NCBI GenBank assembly: GCA_947377285.1
Contig: CANCFT010000010.1
Coordinates: forward strand, 39,922-103,921
From: Bacteriovoracaceae bacterium
GTDB lineage: Bacteria; Bdellovibrionota; Bacteriovoracia; Bacteriovoracales; Bacteriovoracaceae
Direction of reading: 5' to 3'
DNA: 64,000 bases
Positions within the stretch are counted from its first letter, which is position 1. The number at the start of each line of letters is the position of its first letter. The notes beneath the pieces were generated by a model. The model saw only the letters and a program-made list of their open reading frames with translations. It made no database searches and was not told where the DNA came from. The position numbers and the translations under genes are program-made. Of the stretch, positions 17,840 through 25,887 are shown in pieces.

Positions 17840-19276
17840 TTATTCAAATCCATAATCTAAATTTTCGGACATACCATTTCTTGTCAAGCCAATTTGGAAT
17901 TGATCAATTTCTTTGATTCGTCCAAGTAGGCCCATTAATTCATTTAAATTCTCAATCTTTTTTCCATTGATATTACAGATAATATCGTTTTCTTGAATAT
18001 TGAGTTGTGAGTAAAGGCTTCCTGCAACGACCTCAGTCATTTTAAAACATAACGAACCATCTGGATTAGTAATTTGTACTGCTTTGGCCTGTGTGAGGAC
18101 ATCACTCATATTTGTTATCATAGAATCACGGAATGCTCTTTTGATTTTAAAGCTATTGCCAGAATTTTTAATATTTGGATTAGAACTCTTGAAGAGAGAT
18201 TTACCAGCTTTTGCAGAAATAATATTTAAATTTGGCATTGGTGTTTCTGGTTCAGCATCTGTTATTGCATATTCACAGTCACCCGTTTGTAGATTTTTTA
18301 AAATGAGTTTCATTCTATTTATCTTTGAAATTTCGGCCATCTGATCTACTTTTTCACCTTCGCGAACGTTTGTAAGTTCTGAACTTCCACGAATTTGAAC
18401 TGAAGCGACAGATTTAACTGAATCTTGTAAGACAATTGTATCTAAGAGTTTAATTTGAAGTGACGTTGGTCTATCTGCATCGAGACAAATGATACTATCA
18501 ATATCTTTTTTAGCGCTAACAAGGTCAGCAGATTTGTCACTGTCTTTAGCATTGAAAAGATTTGTTGCAGTAATTTTATTTAAATCTTGTATCGTTGTAT
18601 CTACTTTTTCTAGAGGAATTGAAATTGTAGAACGAGCGCTTTTAGTTACTGGGGGAGAATTACTTATAAATAAAGCAAATGTTTTTCCAAGCATATAAGT
18701 TATTACAAAAACTAAAAGAATAATAAATCCACCATGCACTTTCCCTCTGGTATATGGGGAAAAAACGCGTAGTACAAAATCATTCCAACTAAATTTGTCT
18801 AGACTCTTAATTGCTGATTTGCCGGACAATGTATTTTTAAATTTCTTGGTAATTTCTTGTGAGTCAAATTTGGGAAAACTAAATTTATTTTTCTTTTTAT
18901 CTTCAGGATTAGAAAATTTCATTTCTTCAAATTTAAATTTATTTGGTGCTTCGGTTACTGTGTCAGCTTCCTGGTTGATTTTACTTTCATTTTCCAGCGC
19001 TGATTCTTGAAGTTGTTTCTGGTATTTATTTAAATTGAAGTCCCCCAGAGTTTTTTCAGCAAATTCTTCAGGACTTTCTTTGGATTCATAAATTGAATGT
19101 GAAGCTGTGGGATCGGCAGGTAAGCCAGGACTTGATTCATTATGTTTTATTTCTGTTAATTTGGTAACATCATGGATTTTAACTTCAGAATGAGTTTTAT
19201 TGGGATTTTGATTTTCAGGTTCCACTGATTTGGATTTTTTAAAGCGATCGAGAAAACCAAATGTAAACTTTTTCAT
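17840..19276 (-). CDS. gspC: Type II secretion protein GspC with long cytoplasmic extension and PDZ domain
   Basis: 478 residues. The membrane segment is at about 182-204 (GGFIILLVFVITYMLGKTF). Before it lies a ~180-residue hydrophilic region rich in Lys, Glu, Asn and Ser; ordinary GspC has only a short cytoplasmic tip. After it come the homology region (IQIRGSSE-like strand, residues ~290-350) and a C-terminal PDZ domain (residues ~395-478, VVAGSLYSQLNIQENDIICNINGKKI). GspC links the inner platform to the GspD N0 domain. It is the first gene of the operon. Confidence 0.85.
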   Translation of the reverse strand: MKKFTFGFLDRFKKSKSVEPENQNPNKTHSEVKIHDVTKLTEIKHNESSPGLPADPTASHSIYESKESPEEFAEKTLGDFNLNKYQKQLQESALENESKINQEADTVTEAPNKFKFEEMKFSNPEDKKKNKFSFPKFDSQEITKKFKNTLSGKSAIKSLDKFSWNDFVLRVFSPYTRGKVHGGFIILLVFVITYMLGKTFALFISNSPPVTKSARSTISIPLEKVDTTIQDLNKITATNLFNAKDSDKSADLVSAKKDIDSIICLDADRPTSLQIKLLDTIVLQDSVKSVASVQIRGSSELTNVREGEKVDQMAEISKINRMKLILKNLQTGDCEYAITDAEPETPMPNLNIISAKAGKSLFKSSNPNIKNSGNSFKIKRAFRDSMITNMSDVLTQAKAVQITNPDGSLCFKMTEVVAGSLYSQLNIQENDIICNINGKKIENLNELMGLLGRIKEIDQFQIGLTRNGMSENLDYGFE

Positions 19277-19356
19277 ATTTTTTTAACTTCATGTTAAATT
19301 AGATTCGATTCTATTCAAATCCAAAGTCACCTTCCATGGTGGAGCTTTTTATTGTT

Positions 19357-19365
19357 ATTATACCA
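19357..19365 (-). promoter_or_regulatory. Extended -10 promoter for the gsp operon
   Basis: On the minus strand the sequence reads TGGTATAAT, a perfect -10 hexamer with the TGn extension. No good -35 hexamer is seen 17 bases upstream, as often for extended -10 promoters. Transcription would start near 19350, leaving about 74 bases of leader before gspC. It sits in the 233-bp divergent gap between gspC and the acyl-CoA dehydrogenase gene. Confidence 0.55.
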
Positions 19366-19509
19366 TTCTAAGAACATAGGCCATTCACAGCAAGTAAATT
19401 ATGAATATAAATATACCCGATTAAAACATGTGGTTTTGTGTTTTGCTTTCCTTTTAGAAAAGATTGAGTATTCTATTATTAATTATACTCCAAATAAAGG
19501 TGATTAAAA

Positions 19510-21279
19510 ATGGCAAGTAATGATTCAAGTAACTTTCATTCAGTAGTAGGTGGATTTTTTTTCGGAGAAATAAATGAAAGTTTAGTTTTTCCATTTCCCC
19601 ATTTTTCAGATTCACAAGTTGAAGTGGCCAAAGAAATGACTTCAGCGATTGATCAATTTGCTAAAAACAATATTAATGGCGAAAAATTTGATACTGAATC
19701 CCATATCCCTGATGACGTAATAAAAGGGTTGGGGGAGATGGGATTATTAGGTCTCGCAGTTCCAGAAGAATTAGGCGGTCTTGGATTAGATTATACACTT
19801 TATTGCCGAGTGTTTGCTCAAGTTGCTTCATACGATGCTTCAGTTGCAACAATGGTTGGAGCTCATCAATCAATTGGTTACCGAGCACTTATTAATGAAG
19901 GAAATGATGTTCAAAAAAAGAAATGGCTACCATTGCTCGCCACTGGAAAAGTAATTGCTGCTTTTTGTTTAACTGAACCTGGTTCTGGTTCTGACGCTTA
20001 TTCAATCAAAACAAAAGCTTTTGAAAATAGTGATGGAACCTATACAATTACAGGGCAAAAATTATGGATCACCAACGGCGGTTTAGCTGGGTTTTATTCT
20101 GTGTTTTGTAAAACAGATCATGTTGTAGATGGCAAAAATGTGGAAAAAATTTCCTGTTTTATTGTCGAAAAAGAACGAGATGGAATTTCTTTTGGTGAAA
20201 AAGAAAATAAAATGGGTATTAGAGGAAGTGAAACACGGGCAGTTTATTTTGATAAGGTTATTGTACCAAAAGAAAATTTGCTTGGCGAAAAAGGACATGG
20301 ATTTAAAATTGCCATGAATGTTTTAAACTCTGGAAGGCTTTCACTAGGAGCTGGATGTGTTGCCGGAATGAAAACGATTCTTAGACATGCAACAGAACAC
20401 GCAACAAATAGAAAGCAGTTTGATAGACCTATTGCTGAATTTGGATTAGTGCAATCAAAACTGGCAAAGATGGCCGAGATGACTTATGCCACAGAAAGTG
20501 TTGTGTATTTATCAACAGGCAATATGACAAAAGGCATGAATGATTACTATATGGAGACCGCTGTTTGTAAAGTATTTGGATCTGAATGTCTTTGGCAAAC
20601 GATTGATATGGGAATGCAAATTGCTGCTGGTAACGGGTATATGAAAGAATATCCTTATGAAAGAATCATGAGGGACTCAAGAATTCAATTAATTTTTGAA
20701 GGGACAAATGAAATTCTTCGTTGCTTACTTGCTCTTTCTGGCGTGCGAGGACCTTCTGAAGATATGAAAGAATTGGGGAAAATTTCTGAAGTTTCTTCTG
20801 CTCTTCAGGATCCTATTAAATCATTGGGTGTATTTACCAAATTTGCCCGCAAAAGAATTTCTAATATGATGGGGTCTAAACAATTAACAAAAGCACACCC
20901 TGAATTAAAAGAACAAGCAGAAAAATTTTCTTCTTGTTTAGGGAAATTTGCTATAGCTGTAGAAGATTCATTAATTAAATACGGTAAAAAAATTATCGAT
21001 AACGAGCTTCCGCAAGGCAGACTGGCAGATATGGTAATTGATTTATATGTTATGTGTGCTGTTATTTCTCGAACGACCGCCATTTTAAATAGTTCAAAAG
21101 CTAATCAAGAGCAAAAAGATTATGTGTTAAGAATGACAAAGCAAATTTGCAAAGATGCTCGTCGAAGATTTACTCGTAATGCAAAAAGCATGACTTCAAA
21201 TAGCGACAAGACAGTTATTAAAATTTCTGAATCGGTTGTCAAATTTGGAGGATATGGGCTTGATATTATCGATTTCTAA
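19510..21279 (+). CDS. Acyl-CoA dehydrogenase, long form (VLCAD/ACAD9-like)
   Basis: 589 residues. Residues ~40-410 hold the acyl-CoA dehydrogenase fold: CLTEPGSGSDA and LWITNGG for FAD and substrate binding, GRLSLGAGCVAG, RKQFDRPI, and IFEGTNEILR with the catalytic Glu near residue 397. A further ~180-residue helical extension after the core resembles the C-terminal domain of membrane-associated very-long-chain enzymes. It catalyses the first step of fatty acid beta-oxidation, passing electrons to an electron-transfer flavoprotein. Clear AAAGGTGATT ribosome site. The following lipoprotein gene starts inside its 3' end. Confidence 0.92.
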   Translation: MASNDSSNFHSVVGGFFFGEINESLVFPFPHFSDSQVEVAKEMTSAIDQFAKNNINGEKFDTESHIPDDVIKGLGEMGLLGLAVPEELGGLGLDYTLYCRVFAQVASYDASVATMVGAHQSIGYRALINEGNDVQKKKWLPLLATGKVIAAFCLTEPGSGSDAYSIKTKAFENSDGTYTITGQKLWITNGGLAGFYSVFCKTDHVVDGKNVEKISCFIVEKERDGISFGEKENKMGIRGSETRAVYFDKVIVPKENLLGEKGHGFKIAMNVLNSGRLSLGAGCVAGMKTILRHATEHATNRKQFDRPIAEFGLVQSKLAKMAEMTYATESVVYLSTGNMTKGMNDYYMETAVCKVFGSECLWQTIDMGMQIAAGNGYMKEYPYERIMRDSRIQLIFEGTNEILRCLLALSGVRGPSEDMKELGKISEVSSALQDPIKSLGVFTKFARKRISNMMGSKQLTKAHPELKEQAEKFSSCLGKFAIAVEDSLIKYGKKIIDNELPQGRLADMVIDLYVMCAVISRTTAILNSSKANQEQKDYVLRMTKQICKDARRRFTRNAKSMTSNSDKTVIKISESVVKFGGYGLDIIDF

Positions 21280-23053
21280 AAATGGCTTTTGTATTTATAT
21301 TTTTTTACTGGCGGGTTTACTCGCCAGTTGTTCTCATCGCCAAGTGAACAATCTCCCTCTGATAAATCCCTCTTTACCCCAAAATCCAGTGGTACAACTG
21401 CCTCAATTTTCTATGGGGCCAGAAACTCCATCAAAAATTTTTTTAGATAAAACTCGTGAATATGGACTAGAGGGTGTTCAAGCTGTCCACCTGTATGCAG
21501 TCGATGTTAACAACGACGGTTATACTGATTTAGTCACACTCGATGATTATTATGCTGCCCCAAAATTTTATTTTTTTAATCCAAAATTAAATAAATTCAT
21601 TCTTGGCAAAAGTCCATTTGATAGTTTAATCCGCGCGAGTTATTTAAATTTTGTCGATTTAAATCATGATGGAATTTATGATTTAATTGTTGGAACTCTT
21701 AATCAAAAAACAGAGATGACTCAATACCCAGCTAGGATCTTTAAGGGTGTGATTGAAGGGTCAGGTTTAGAAAAAACAATTCACTATAAAGAACAATCTC
21801 CACTTCCAACGGGGCTTCTTCCCACTTCAAGTATTGTCGCTTTTGACTATGATCTAGATGGTGAAATTGATTTATTTTTATCTAATTGGTTTTCTTTCAA
21901 AGATAAATCACCAAAGCCAGTTCCAGATTTATTATTAAAAGGAAATGGATTTAATTTTAGCGATAGTTCAAACGCCTTAAGAGGCGAATATGATTATAAT
22001 AAAACTGATAAAGTTTATACCAATGCGACACCTACTTTTGGAGCTTCAATTTGTGATATTGATCAAAATGGTTTTCCAGATATTTTAACTTCAAATTCTA
22101 ATGGCCACTATAATAAATTATGGATGAACTTAGATGGCAAAAATTTTGTCAATTACGGACTTGAGTCTGGATTTGCCGCAGACGAAGATGGAAATATAGA
22201 AACTCATGGCGGTGGTAATTCATTTTTTAATCTCTGTGGAGATTATAATAACGACGGAATTGTTGATGTAGTAGTGGGCAATATGTCCAAAGATAGCGAT
22301 CCTGAGTCTCGAGATAAATCTTGTATGCTTTCAGGAACAAGTAAGTCCTTTCCTCCCAAATTTATTCGTTCAGATTTTCTTCGATCAAGTGAAAAACTTA
22401 AATGGTCAGAAGGAGATCACCGTGGAGTCTGGATTGATTATAATTTAGATGGTCTCAATGATTTAATTATTGATAACTCGGGCTTCCCGCCTGATTCGCG
22501 ATTAGTTTTTTTTGAACAAGCGACAGACCATGCATACTCTGATAAATCTCGAGAGCTAGGAATTAATATCATGAATCCTGCGGGGACTGTCACCCTAGAT
22601 GTAAATAGAGATGGAGTTATGGATTTTATCACAGGCCAAAGTAAAACTCGCGCAGGTGATATAGATAATAGGATTTATCTTTTTGAAAATCAGACAAAAC
22701 GCGAAGGCAGAAGTTCTGTTCGTTTCCATCTTCAAGGTAAAAAAAGTAATTTTCATGGACTCTCATCGAGTGTTATATTAACAACTGATAAAAATGTTCG
22801 CTTTTTTAATGTGGAATATAATAGTGGATCCCTACCATCGCAAAATGAAGAAGGTGCTTATTTTGCTTTTAATAGAGAAAAAGCAAAATCAGTAACTGTT
22901 CAGTGGAGTTATGCTGTACCTGATCGGCTTGGTCGGTTGATGCCACTGCAAAAAAAGTATAATTTATCTAAGTTAAAACTTTCTGGCGGACATCACGAGC
23001 TAAACTTATGTGAAGATGGTCGAATTTTGCCAAGGATGAAAAATTGTAATTAA
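21254..23053 (+). CDS. FG-GAP/VCBS-repeat lipoprotein with ASPIC/UnbV C-terminal domain
   Basis: A signal peptide ends in the lipobox LLAS|C, so the product is a lipoprotein. Seven calcium-loop repeats of the type DxNxDGxxDL can be read (DVNNDGYTDL, DLNHDGIYDL, DYDLDGEIDL, DIDQNGFPDI, DYNNDGIVDV, DYNLDGLNDL, DVNRDGVMDF), the count expected for an integrin-like beta-propeller. The C-terminal ~120 residues (GKKSNFHGLSSSVIL... VTVQWSY) look like an ASPIC/UnbV domain. Probably exposed on the outer membrane and binding or adhesion-related. Start is ambiguous: ATG at 21254 lies only 2 bases after GGAGG, while TTG at 21260 has ideal spacing. Overlaps the end of the upstream gene. Confidence 0.8.
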   Translation: MGLILSISKNGFCIYIFLLAGLLASCSHRQVNNLPLINPSLPQNPVVQLPQFSMGPETPSKIFLDKTREYGLEGVQAVHLYAVDVNNDGYTDLVTLDDYYAAPKFYFFNPKLNKFILGKSPFDSLIRASYLNFVDLNHDGIYDLIVGTLNQKTEMTQYPARIFKGVIEGSGLEKTIHYKEQSPLPTGLLPTSSIVAFDYDLDGEIDLFLSNWFSFKDKSPKPVPDLLLKGNGFNFSDSSNALRGEYDYNKTDKVYTNATPTFGASICDIDQNGFPDILTSNSNGHYNKLWMNLDGKNFVNYGLESGFAADEDGNIETHGGGNSFFNLCGDYNNDGIVDVVVGNMSKDSDPESRDKSCMLSGTSKSFPPKFIRSDFLRSSEKLKWSEGDHRGVWIDYNLDGLNDLIIDNSGFPPDSRLVFFEQATDHAYSDKSRELGINIMNPAGTVTLDVNRDGVMDFITGQSKTRAGDIDNRIYLFENQTKREGRSSVRFHLQGKKSNFHGLSSSVILTTDKNVRFFNVEYNSGSLPSQNEEGAYFAFNREKAKSVTVQWSYAVPDRLGRLMPLQKKYNLSKLKLSGGHHELNLCEDGRILPRMKNCN

Positions 23054-23084
23054 AGTTGGCCCATCTACTTGTCGATTATACTTT

Positions 23085-23981
23085 ATGAAAATAAAGTCAC
23101 CATTTAAGAACCTATTATTTATTTTACTAGTCAATTTACTTTCTTGTAGTTCACCGGGACTTCAAGAACATATTGGCCCTAGAACGCCGGCCAGTTTTCA
23201 GACTTGTTTAAGTATATTGAATTCAATGATTAATTACAAAATTCCCATTCCTGATGCTTTCGATAGATTACTCATTTCTAAGTCTCTTAAGGATTTAGAG
23301 GCCAGCTATGGAGATACGTCTTTAATTGAGATACAAAAAAAATTAAACGAGTCAGATATAATTACAAATAATAAAAACTTACAAAAAATATTAACTCAAG
23401 GGATTGAGTTTAAGCCAATCGCAGGAAAGAAAAACTATGTGACTGCAGATGAAGGCGAAGTGATCTACAAAGCAATGAAAGAAACAAAAGTAAATGTTAA
23501 TCATGATTGCTACGACCCTGATGGAACAATTGGTTTTTGTTTTGGAAGAGCAACGATCGTTCATATGGAAGCCATCATTAGAAATGTCCATCCTGAAGCC
23601 ATTAAGAAAATATGGATTGCAGGAGATATGGGAAAATGGGGGCATCACGTAGCTGGAATGGTTAAGGGGGAAAAAGGTTGGTTAGTCCTCGATACTGACC
23701 TAGAACATGCAGTCTCAACTGATGAATGGGTCGCAAAATTCATGCCTGATAAACCTGCTGATGCTAAAGAGATAATGGTCTTTGTTACTCAGGCCGGACG
23801 CTTTGGCCCTTATAGTACTGAAAGCTATAATGCGGTTGATTTATTTAATACGAAAAATTTAAAATTTAATAAGGCCCAAGATTATTACCGTGGGTATTTT
23901 CACGATTATTTTGAAGAGCTGGACTCCACAGTTTCTCCTATGAGCTCCCCTCAAATTCAGACTTCAAAAGCGAATGAATAG
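23085..23981 (+). CDS. Lipoprotein with protein-glutaminase-like Cys-His-Asp triad (predicted)
   Basis: 298 residues with a lipobox LLS|C at residue 21. The region 150-205 shows GFCFGRA (Cys152), KWGHHVAGMV (His187/188) and WLVLDTDL (Asp203 or 205), the order and surroundings seen in protein-glutamine deamidases and other papain-like/transglutaminase-superfamily enzymes. I therefore infer a secreted or surface cysteine enzyme that could deamidate or hydrolyse protein. This is a motif match only. No clear Shine-Dalgarno is present; the gene lies 31 bp after the FG-GAP lipoprotein and overlaps the next gene by 8 bp. Confidence 0.55.
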   Translation: MKIKSPFKNLLFILLVNLLSCSSPGLQEHIGPRTPASFQTCLSILNSMINYKIPIPDAFDRLLISKSLKDLEASYGDTSLIEIQKKLNESDIITNNKNLQKILTQGIEFKPIAGKKNYVTADEGEVIYKAMKETKVNVNHDCYDPDGTIGFCFGRATIVHMEAIIRNVHPEAIKKIWIAGDMGKWGHHVAGMVKGEKGWLVLDTDLEHAVSTDEWVAKFMPDKPADAKEIMVFVTQAGRFGPYSTESYNAVDLFNTKNLKFNKAQDYYRGYFHDYFEELDSTVSPMSSPQIQTSKANE

Positions 23982-24555
23982 AATAAAAAATCAAATTATT
24001 TTTTTTATTTTTACACTAGGGTTTACACAGATCTCTCATGTACAAGGAAAATGGAAGGAGTGGACAGCACCCAAACTTCAATCTTCTGATCTATTAAAAA
24101 GTAAAATACCAATAGATGAGCAGCGAAGATTGCTGATAATTTATGAACATAAGATTTGTCTTGCGCTAACACCTTGTTCTGAAGCAACTATGACTTCTGA
24201 TAATGCACACATTGTAAGTGAATGTACAATTGCTGCTCACCGAATTTCACAAACCAGATTACCGGCCGGGTTTCCTGATTCCATTGATAAAAATTTAAAA
24301 ATTTATCATCAGTCTCTTATTAATGGAGAAAAAAAAGTTGCCAATAGTTGGGCGACTAAAGGAATGTTAAGTGGGTCATTATTAGATTCATTTTCGCTAT
24401 GGGAAATCGATACATGCAGTGTTGGAAGTATTCCACAAAAAATTCGTCGATTGTATTCGATGGATAAAATGTCTCAAACAACTTTAGTGTCTTGTAAAGA
24501 AATTGATGAAATGTATGCCCAAAATGAAAGTGCACCAACTTCGATTTCAAGGTAA
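23974..24555 (+). CDS. Secreted protein of unknown function
   Basis: 193 residues with a signal peptide (hydrophobic stretch IIFFIFTLGFTQ, likely cut after VQG or nearby). The mature part has several Cys residues (Cys at CLALTPCSEA, SECTIAAHR, DTCSVG, VSCKE), consistent with disulfides in the periplasm or outside. No family recognised. Its ATG sits inside the end of the deamidase-like lipoprotein gene (8-bp overlap), so the two are almost certainly translated together and it may be a partner or inhibitor of that enzyme (inference). Confidence 0.7.
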   Translation: MNRIKNQIIFFIFTLGFTQISHVQGKWKEWTAPKLQSSDLLKSKIPIDEQRRLLIIYEHKICLALTPCSEATMTSDNAHIVSECTIAAHRISQTRLPAGFPDSIDKNLKIYHQSLINGEKKVANSWATKGMLSGSLLDSFSLWEIDTCSVGSIPQKIRRLYSMDKMSQTTLVSCKEIDEMYAQNESAPTSISR

Positions 24556-24567
24556 TTCAAACCCCAA

Positions 24568-25371
24568 TTATTTTTTTTTCACAATATCAGCTAAGGCTTT
24601 TATTCGATCAGGCATTTTTTTATGATTGAGAGTGCTTAAGTAGATTTGCGAAGATGGTAGTCCAGCTATTTCTTGAACTTTTAAATTATCCTCTTTACTA
24701 ATTAAATGATCGGGAACAATGGCAATTCCTACATTATTTTTAACCAAGGAGATGATTGAAGAAAATGAATCAACCATAATTATGGATTGGCTTTTAGTTT
24801 TGCTAATTTTAAAAAGGTGATCATTATTAGAGAATACGACCCAGCGGTGATCGTGAAGTTTTTTGCGATTGATTTCGCCAAAACCAATGAGAACTAATTT
24901 TTCTTCAAAAAGTTTGAGGGAAGTAACGAGTTCTGATTGAATATTTTCAGTACCGAAGATGACATCAAAACGCCCTTCTTCTATGCCATGCTTAAGCTCA
25001 GGAATATCGGCGACGTGAACACTGACATCGCGAACTTGGTTCTTTAAGTATTCAGTTAAGAGTGGGGTAAACCATGTCTTCAAAAGTCCTTCAAGGATTC
25101 CAATAGAGAGGCTTAATTGATCTTCGCGTTCAAAAATTTGGAGTGAAGTTTTTTCAAAACTTAATGAAGCGTGATAAAGTTCTTTTCCTTTTTCAGAGAG
25201 GATAACTTTTTTACTCGACCTAATGATTAATTCTTCTGAAAGTGAATCTTCCAAAAGTTTTATCTGGCGGCTCACTGCCGACTGGGCAATATTGAGTTCT
25301 TCGGCGGCTTTTGAGAAACTGGAATATTTCGCTGTTAGCATAAATGCTTTAAGGTAGCGAAAATCAAGCAT
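24568..25371 (-). CDS. LysR-family transcriptional regulator
   Basis: Residues 1-60 form the winged helix (FMLTAKYSSFSKAAEELNIAQSAVSRQIKLLE, split here only for description), followed by a periplasmic-binding-protein-like effector domain ending VPDHLI. I place the start at the ATG at 25371, which lies 8 bp inside the stop of the upstream HesB-like gene and gives the standard LysR beginning MLDFRYLKAF; a longer frame to 25440 would add 23 atypical residues. Effector unknown. Co-translation with the HesB-like gene is unusual for LysR proteins, which are more often divergent from targets. Confidence 0.88.
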   Translation of the reverse strand: MLDFRYLKAFMLTAKYSSFSKAAEELNIAQSAVSRQIKLLEDSLSEELIIRSSKKVILSEKGKELYHASLSFEKTSLQIFEREDQLSLSIGILEGLLKTWFTPLLTEYLKNQVRDVSVHVADIPELKHGIEEGRFDVIFGTENIQSELVTSLKLFEEKLVLIGFGEINRKKLHDHRWVVFSNNDHLFKISKTKSQSIIMVDSFSSIISLVKNNVGIAIVPDHLISKEDNLKVQEIAGLPSSQIYLSTLNHKKMPDRIKALADIVKKK

Positions 25372-25804
25372 TGATTTCACCATCTTTAACAGGAGGTGTT
25401 TTTTCAGGTGCAGCTCTCCAAAATTTTCCTTTGAATTCACTTTGGGCGTGATTCACAATGACGAATCCTTCAGCGTCGAGGTCAAAGTCTTGGACAAAAT
25501 CAACTGAGGCCACTTGTAAGTAAAATGCTGCAAAAGGATCGACTAATAGAAAAATTTCTTCATCTGTATTGGCAATTCTCACTAAAAAATCATCTTCGTT
25601 TAAATCAGTAAATCCCGCGGCGTAAGTAAATCCTTCACATCCTTTGCCAGAAACGACGATGCGGAAATATTTACTGGCGAGAGTAAAATCATTTTCTAAG
25701 ATGAGTTTAAGTTGAGATAATGCTCTTTCGGTGAACATGATCACTGGTGGAAGCACCAATTCCTTATTAACTTTGTTTTGTTTAAATCCCATGTAATTTT
25801 CCAT
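25364..25804 (-). CDS. HesB/IscA-like protein lacking the C-terminal cysteine pair
   Basis: 146 residues that align by eye to A-type iron-sulfur carriers: FTERALSQLKLIL, SGKGCEGFTYAAGFTD, FLLVDPFAAFYL, VDFVQDFDLDAEGFVIVN. The first conserved Cys (Cys56) is present, but the usual C-terminal Cys-Gly-Cys is replaced by EFKGKF. It therefore retains only one of three cluster ligands and is unlikely to be a normal iron-sulfur carrier. The start may be ATG 25804 or 25792. It precedes and overlaps the LysR gene, and is divergent from the M61 peptidase gene 83 bp away. Confidence 0.75.
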   Translation of the reverse strand: MENYMGFKQNKVNKELVLPPVIMFTERALSQLKLILENDFTLASKYFRIVVSGKGCEGFTYAAGFTDLNEDDFLVRIANTDEEIFLLVDPFAAFYLQVASVDFVQDFDLDAEGFVIVNHAQSEFKGKFWRAAPEKTPPVKDGEINA

Positions 25805-25887
25805 GCGAAAAGATATTGAAAGTGTTATTGTTAACTTCGATTACTATCCAACCAAAAAAGATTTTACAAGTCAAAAAAGGATTTATT

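Noticed and set aside
19464..19489. Sigma-70 promoter of the acyl-CoA dehydrogenase gene (TTGAGT, TATACT)
   Set aside because: The -10 is good but the spacer is only 14 bases; not strong enough to list.
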